NCBI RefSeq assembly: GCF_030452865.1
Contig: NZ_JAKDLJ010000002.1
Span: forward strand, 1 to 33,605
DNA from: Pseudorhodobacter sp.
Lineage (GTDB): Bacteria > Pseudomonadota > Alphaproteobacteria > Rhodobacterales > Rhodobacteraceae
Direction of reading: 5' to 3'
DNA length: 33,605 bases
Notes under the pieces: generated by a model
Seen by the model: the letters and a program-made list of their open reading frames with translations, nothing else
Told to the model about the DNA's origin: nothing
Database searches by the model: none
Position numbers and translations under genes: made by a program
Part shown: in pieces, positions 31,167-33,605 of the stretch
Layout: every line of letters begins with the position of its first letter
Numbering within the stretch: the stretch's first letter is position 1

Positions 31167-31195
31167 TTGCGCTGCCCCGAAGCGCGCACTAGGTT
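31167..31195 (+). promoter_or_regulatory. Candidate promoter of the TPR gene
   Basis: TTGCGC (31167-31172) and TAGGTT (31190-31195) are separated by 17 nt; the start codon is 27 nt further on. Similar in form to the leuB candidate. Confidence 0.35.
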
Positions 31196-31222
31196 GGCCC
31201 AAACCGCTTCGGAGGCTCCAGT

Positions 31223-32938
31223 ATGCCATTTCGCCCCACCCTTGCCGCTGCTGCCTTGGCGATTTGCGCGCAACCCGCGTTGCTGCGCGCTGACACCGCG
31301 ACAGACACGCTTGATCCGGGGGCGTATCTGGCCGCGCGCGTCGCGGGTGACAGCGCCGATTACCACGAAGCCGCTCATTGGTACAGCCGCGCGCTGATTG
31401 CGACCCCCGGTGATGCCGACATGATGGCGGGCGCGATTATTGCGCAATTGGGATTGGGCAACATCGACGCCGCGATTGAAGTGGCAAAACGCCTCGCGGT
31501 GACTGGCACGAAATCTCAACCAGCCGAACTCGCCCTGATCGCGGATGAAGCGAAGCGCGAAGACTATGCCGCTCTGCTGAAACCGGTCGAAGGGGGCCGC
31601 ACCGGCGCATTGTTGCTGGACGGACTGATCGAAGCTTGGGCGGAGCTTGGTGCCGGCAGCATGACCGAAGCTCTCGATGCCTTCGACCGGATCATCAAGA
31701 CCAAGGGGCTGGAATCATTCGGCCAGTTTCACAAGGCACTTGCCCTTGCCACCGCCGGGGATTTCGAAGGTGCCGAAAAATTGTTTGGCGATGCCAAGCC
31801 GGGCAGCATCATGTCGCTGCGCCGCGCCACCATTGCACATATCCAGATCCTTAGCCAGTTGGACCGGACGGCTGACGCACTCACACTGCTGGACAAGACG
31901 TTTCAGGGCGAAGGCGACCCCAGCATTGCCGCAATGCGGGCACAACTGATCGCCGGCAAGCCGGTTCCGTTTGACATCATCCGCAACGCGACCGACGGGC
32001 TGGCGGAGGTGTTTTTCACCCTCGCCGTGGCGCTGAACGGCGAAGCCTCGGACGGGTTCACGCTGCAATATGCGCGCATCGCAACCTATCTGCGCCCCGG
32101 TTTTGCCGACGCGATCCTGTTGGTTGGCGCGATGCTGGAAAACCAGAAGCAATACGATCTGGCGACCGAAGCCTATGCCACCGTCCCCCCTGATGACGGC
32201 GGTTTCTATGCCGCTGAAATCGGACGCGCCCGCGCGCTTCAGGCCGCAGGCAAACTCGATGCGGCGCTGGAGGTGCTGCGCGGCCAGATCCGCAGCAATC
32301 CCAAACTGATGTCACTGCAACTCGCTCTCGCCGATATGCTCCGCGGCGCAGAGCGTTGGCCCGAAGCAACAGAGGCTTATAACGCCGCCATCGCCCTGAT
32401 CCCACAACCTGCGACTGCGGGTTATTGGGCGGTCTATTACAGCCGCGCGATCACGCTGGAACGCCAAAAGCTGTGGGACAAGGCAGAGCCTGATTTCCGC
32501 AAGGCGCTGGAACTGGAACCCGATCAGCCGCAGGTTTTGAATTATCTCGGCTACAGCTATCTGGAGCGGGGGGAGAATTACGACGAGGCGCTTTCCATGA
32601 TCCAGCGCGCCGTGGCGCAACGCCCCGACAGCGGCTATATCATCGACAGCCTTGCCTGGGGCTATTTCCTCGCCGGGCGCTATGCCGATGCCGTGGAACC
32701 GATGGAACACGCCTCCCTGCTGGAACCGGTCGACCCGACTGTTACTGATCATCTGGGCGACGTCTACTGGGCCGTCGACCGCAAGCTGGAAGCCCGTTTC
32801 CAATGGCGGCGCGCACTGTCGTTCAACCCGGAGGAGGCGCTGGCCACCCGCTTGCGCCGCAAGCTGGAAATCGGCTTGGACGCTGTGCTGAAGGAAGAAG
32901 GCGCAAAATCCCTCGCTGATGTTGCGAATGATAAGTGA
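31223..32938 (+). CDS. Secreted tetratricopeptide-repeat protein
   Basis: The 571-aa protein begins with a signal peptide ([23 protein letters not shown]) and is otherwise made of TPR-like helical repeats, for example [60 protein letters not shown] and [20 protein letters not shown]. TPRs are protein-binding scaffolds, so a periplasmic assembly or envelope role is likely; the partner is unknown. GGAGG lies about 7 nt before the ATG. It overlaps the start of ispE by about 11 nt (ATG 32928 before its TGA at 32936-32938), so the two are probably co-expressed. Confidence 0.9.
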   Translation: MPFRPTLAAAALAICAQPALLRADTATDTLDPGAYLAARVAGDSADYHEAAHWYSRALIATPGDADMMAGAIIAQLGLGNIDAAIEVAKRLAVTGTKSQPAELALIADEAKREDYAALLKPVEGGRTGALLLDGLIEAWAELGAGSMTEALDAFDRIIKTKGLESFGQFHKALALATAGDFEGAEKLFGDAKPGSIMSLRRATIAHIQILSQLDRTADALTLLDKTFQGEGDPSIAAMRAQLIAGKPVPFDIIRNATDGLAEVFFTLAVALNGEASDGFTLQYARIATYLRPGFADAILLVGAMLENQKQYDLATEAYATVPPDDGGFYAAEIGRARALQAAGKLDAALEVLRGQIRSNPKLMSLQLALADMLRGAERWPEATEAYNAAIALIPQPATAGYWAVYYSRAITLERQKLWDKAEPDFRKALELEPDQPQVLNYLGYSYLERGENYDEALSMIQRAVAQRPDSGYIIDSLAWGYFLAGRYADAVEPMEHASLLEPVDPTVTDHLGDVYWAVDRKLEARFQWRRALSFNPEEALATRLRRKLEIGLDAVLKEEGAKSLADVANDK

Positions 32939-33605
32939 GACAGCCTGCGCCAAGATCAATCTGGCGCTGCATGTTACCGGTCAGCGCGCCGATGGTTACC
33001 ATCTGCTCGACAGCCTCGTCGTATTTGCCGATACCGGTGACCGCATCCGCGTTTCCGAGGCCGAAAACCTGACGCTCAACATCACCGGTCCACAGGCGGA
33101 TAAGCTGAAGGCAAGCCCTGGCAATCTTGTGCTGCGTGCCGCCCGCGCCTTCGGCCTCCACAAAGGCGCTGCGATCACCCTCGAAAAGCATCTGCCCATC
33201 GCCTCCGGCATCGGTGGAGGCTCTGCTGATGCGGCGGCCACGCTGCGCGCCCTTGCCGCACTTTGGCAGGTGCCGTTGCCGCCAACCGCGGCCGTTCTGG
33301 CCCTCGGCGCGGATGTCCCCGTCTGCCTCGGTGACCGCCCCTGCCGCATGCAGGGCGTGGGAAACATCATCACGCCGCTCCCTCGCCCGCTGCCAAGGGT
33401 GTGGCTGGTGCTGGCCAACCCCGGCGTCGCTGTGTCAACCCCGACCGTATTCCGCAGGTTGACACAGCGCAACAATCCGCCGCTGCCCCCAACGCTGCCA
33501 GCGCTGCACAATCTGCCAGACCTGCTGACCTTCCTCGCCACAACCCGCAATGATCTGGAACCGACAGCCACTGCGAACACACCTGAAATCCTCCGGGTCA
33601 AATCA
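32928..33605 (+). CDS. ispE: 4-diphosphocytidyl-2-C-methyl-D-erythritol kinase, 3' end outside window
   Basis: IspE phosphorylates CDP-methylerythritol with ATP in the MEP isoprenoid pathway. The track misses it because it has no stop before the window end; 226 codons are present. It begins [25 protein letters not shown], a diagnostic kinase N terminus, and the GHMP glycine loop is [22 protein letters not shown] later [21 protein letters not shown] is also typical. ATG 32928 is used; ATG 32919 in the same frame is a possible alternative, and neither has a clear Shine-Dalgarno. It overlaps the preceding TPR gene end. The family is about 280-290 aa, so some 60 C-terminal residues are missing. 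Confidence 0.95.
   Translation, partial: MISETACAKINLALHVTGQRADGYHLLDSLVVFADTGDRIRVSEAENLTLNITGPQADKLKASPGNLVLRAARAFGLHKGAAITLEKHLPIASGIGGGSADAAATLRALAALWQVPLPPTAAVLALGADVPVCLGDRPCRMQGVGNIITPLPRPLPRVWLVLANPGVAVSTPTVFRRLTQRNNPPLPPTLPALHNLPDLLTFLATTRNDLEPTATANTPEILRVKS

Noticed and set aside
1-33605. CRISPR arrays, insertion sequences, prophage genes or defence islands
   Set aside because: No direct-repeat array, transposase, integrase, restriction or toxin-antitoxin gene was visible on either strand.

Overview
The window looks like ordinary, densely packed chromosome of a marine-type alphaproteobacterium of the Rhodobacteraceae (Roseobacter/Rhodobacter group). The family assignment rests on content: a TrcR/DUF1013 cell-cycle regulator, a COQ9 protein, an aa3-type oxidase subunit IV, a DmdC-like acyl-CoA dehydrogenase, a DUF6173 protein, electron-transfer-flavoprotein:ubiquinone oxidoreductase, and the gene order rsfS-rlmH-gpmI. 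The DNA is GC-rich and coding density is very high. No transposon, prophage, CRISPR array or rRNA was seen. There is one tRNA gene. The two end genes (gpmI at the left, ispE at the right) are cut by the window and so are missing from the ORF track.

Layout. 1-3239: minus-strand genes mscS-type channel, rsfS, rlmH and gpmI. 3501-9223: the leucine cluster leuC - small orphan ORF - leuD - terminator - membrane protein - secreted EEP-domain protein - leuB. 9374-10321: an EamA transporter behind a LacI-type palindrome. 10415-10491: tRNA-Pro(CGG), followed by a GNAT gene with lower GC and unusual codons. 11389-12921: trcR and a divergent secreted RNase T2. 12939-15472: minus-strand coq9 - quinone oxidoreductase - DUF4336. 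15588-15794: rpsU. 15927-16358: a half-size EamA protein. 16362-17101: DUF2945-DUF488 operon behind a near-perfect EcfG-type promoter. 17247-18700: psd-pssA, making phosphatidylethanolamine. 18725-20433: divergent Lrp-type regulator and alanine dehydrogenase. 20498-22807: mscL, a glutathione transferase, and Sua5-type threonylcarbamoyl-AMP synthase. 22930-26136: translationally coupled DmdC-like acyl-CoA dehydrogenase, MBL hydrolase and DUF6173. 26217-26354: tiny cytochrome oxidase subunit IV. 26403-27601: a lipoprotein coupled to a GNAT. 27620-29159: orphan membrane protein and greA. 29457-33605: ETF-QO, a secreted TPR protein and ispE.

How the genes connect. Several groups point to one theme each: branched-chain amino acid synthesis (leuBCD), ribosome and RNA maintenance (rsfS, rlmH, rpsU, sua5, tRNA), membrane homeostasis (two mechanosensitive channels, psd/pssA), and quinone-linked respiration and acyl-CoA oxidation (coq9, the acyl-CoA dehydrogenase, ETF-QO, oxidase subunit IV). 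The acyl-CoA dehydrogenase would pass electrons through ETF to ETF-QO and the ubiquinone pool.

Most interesting leads: the acyl-CoA dehydrogenase/MBL/DUF6173 coupled trio; the orphan ORF inside leuCD with a perfect hairpin ending at its start codon; an EEP-domain protein with substituted metal-site residues; a lipoprotein that may be a permuted papain-like (NlpC/P60) enzyme coupled to an acetyltransferase; the EcfG-like promoter for DUF2945-DUF488; and a 21-bp intergenic motif present twice with one difference. I did not find a clearly new multi-gene defence or mobile system. All calls come from reading the sequence and recalled family knowledge; no searches were run.
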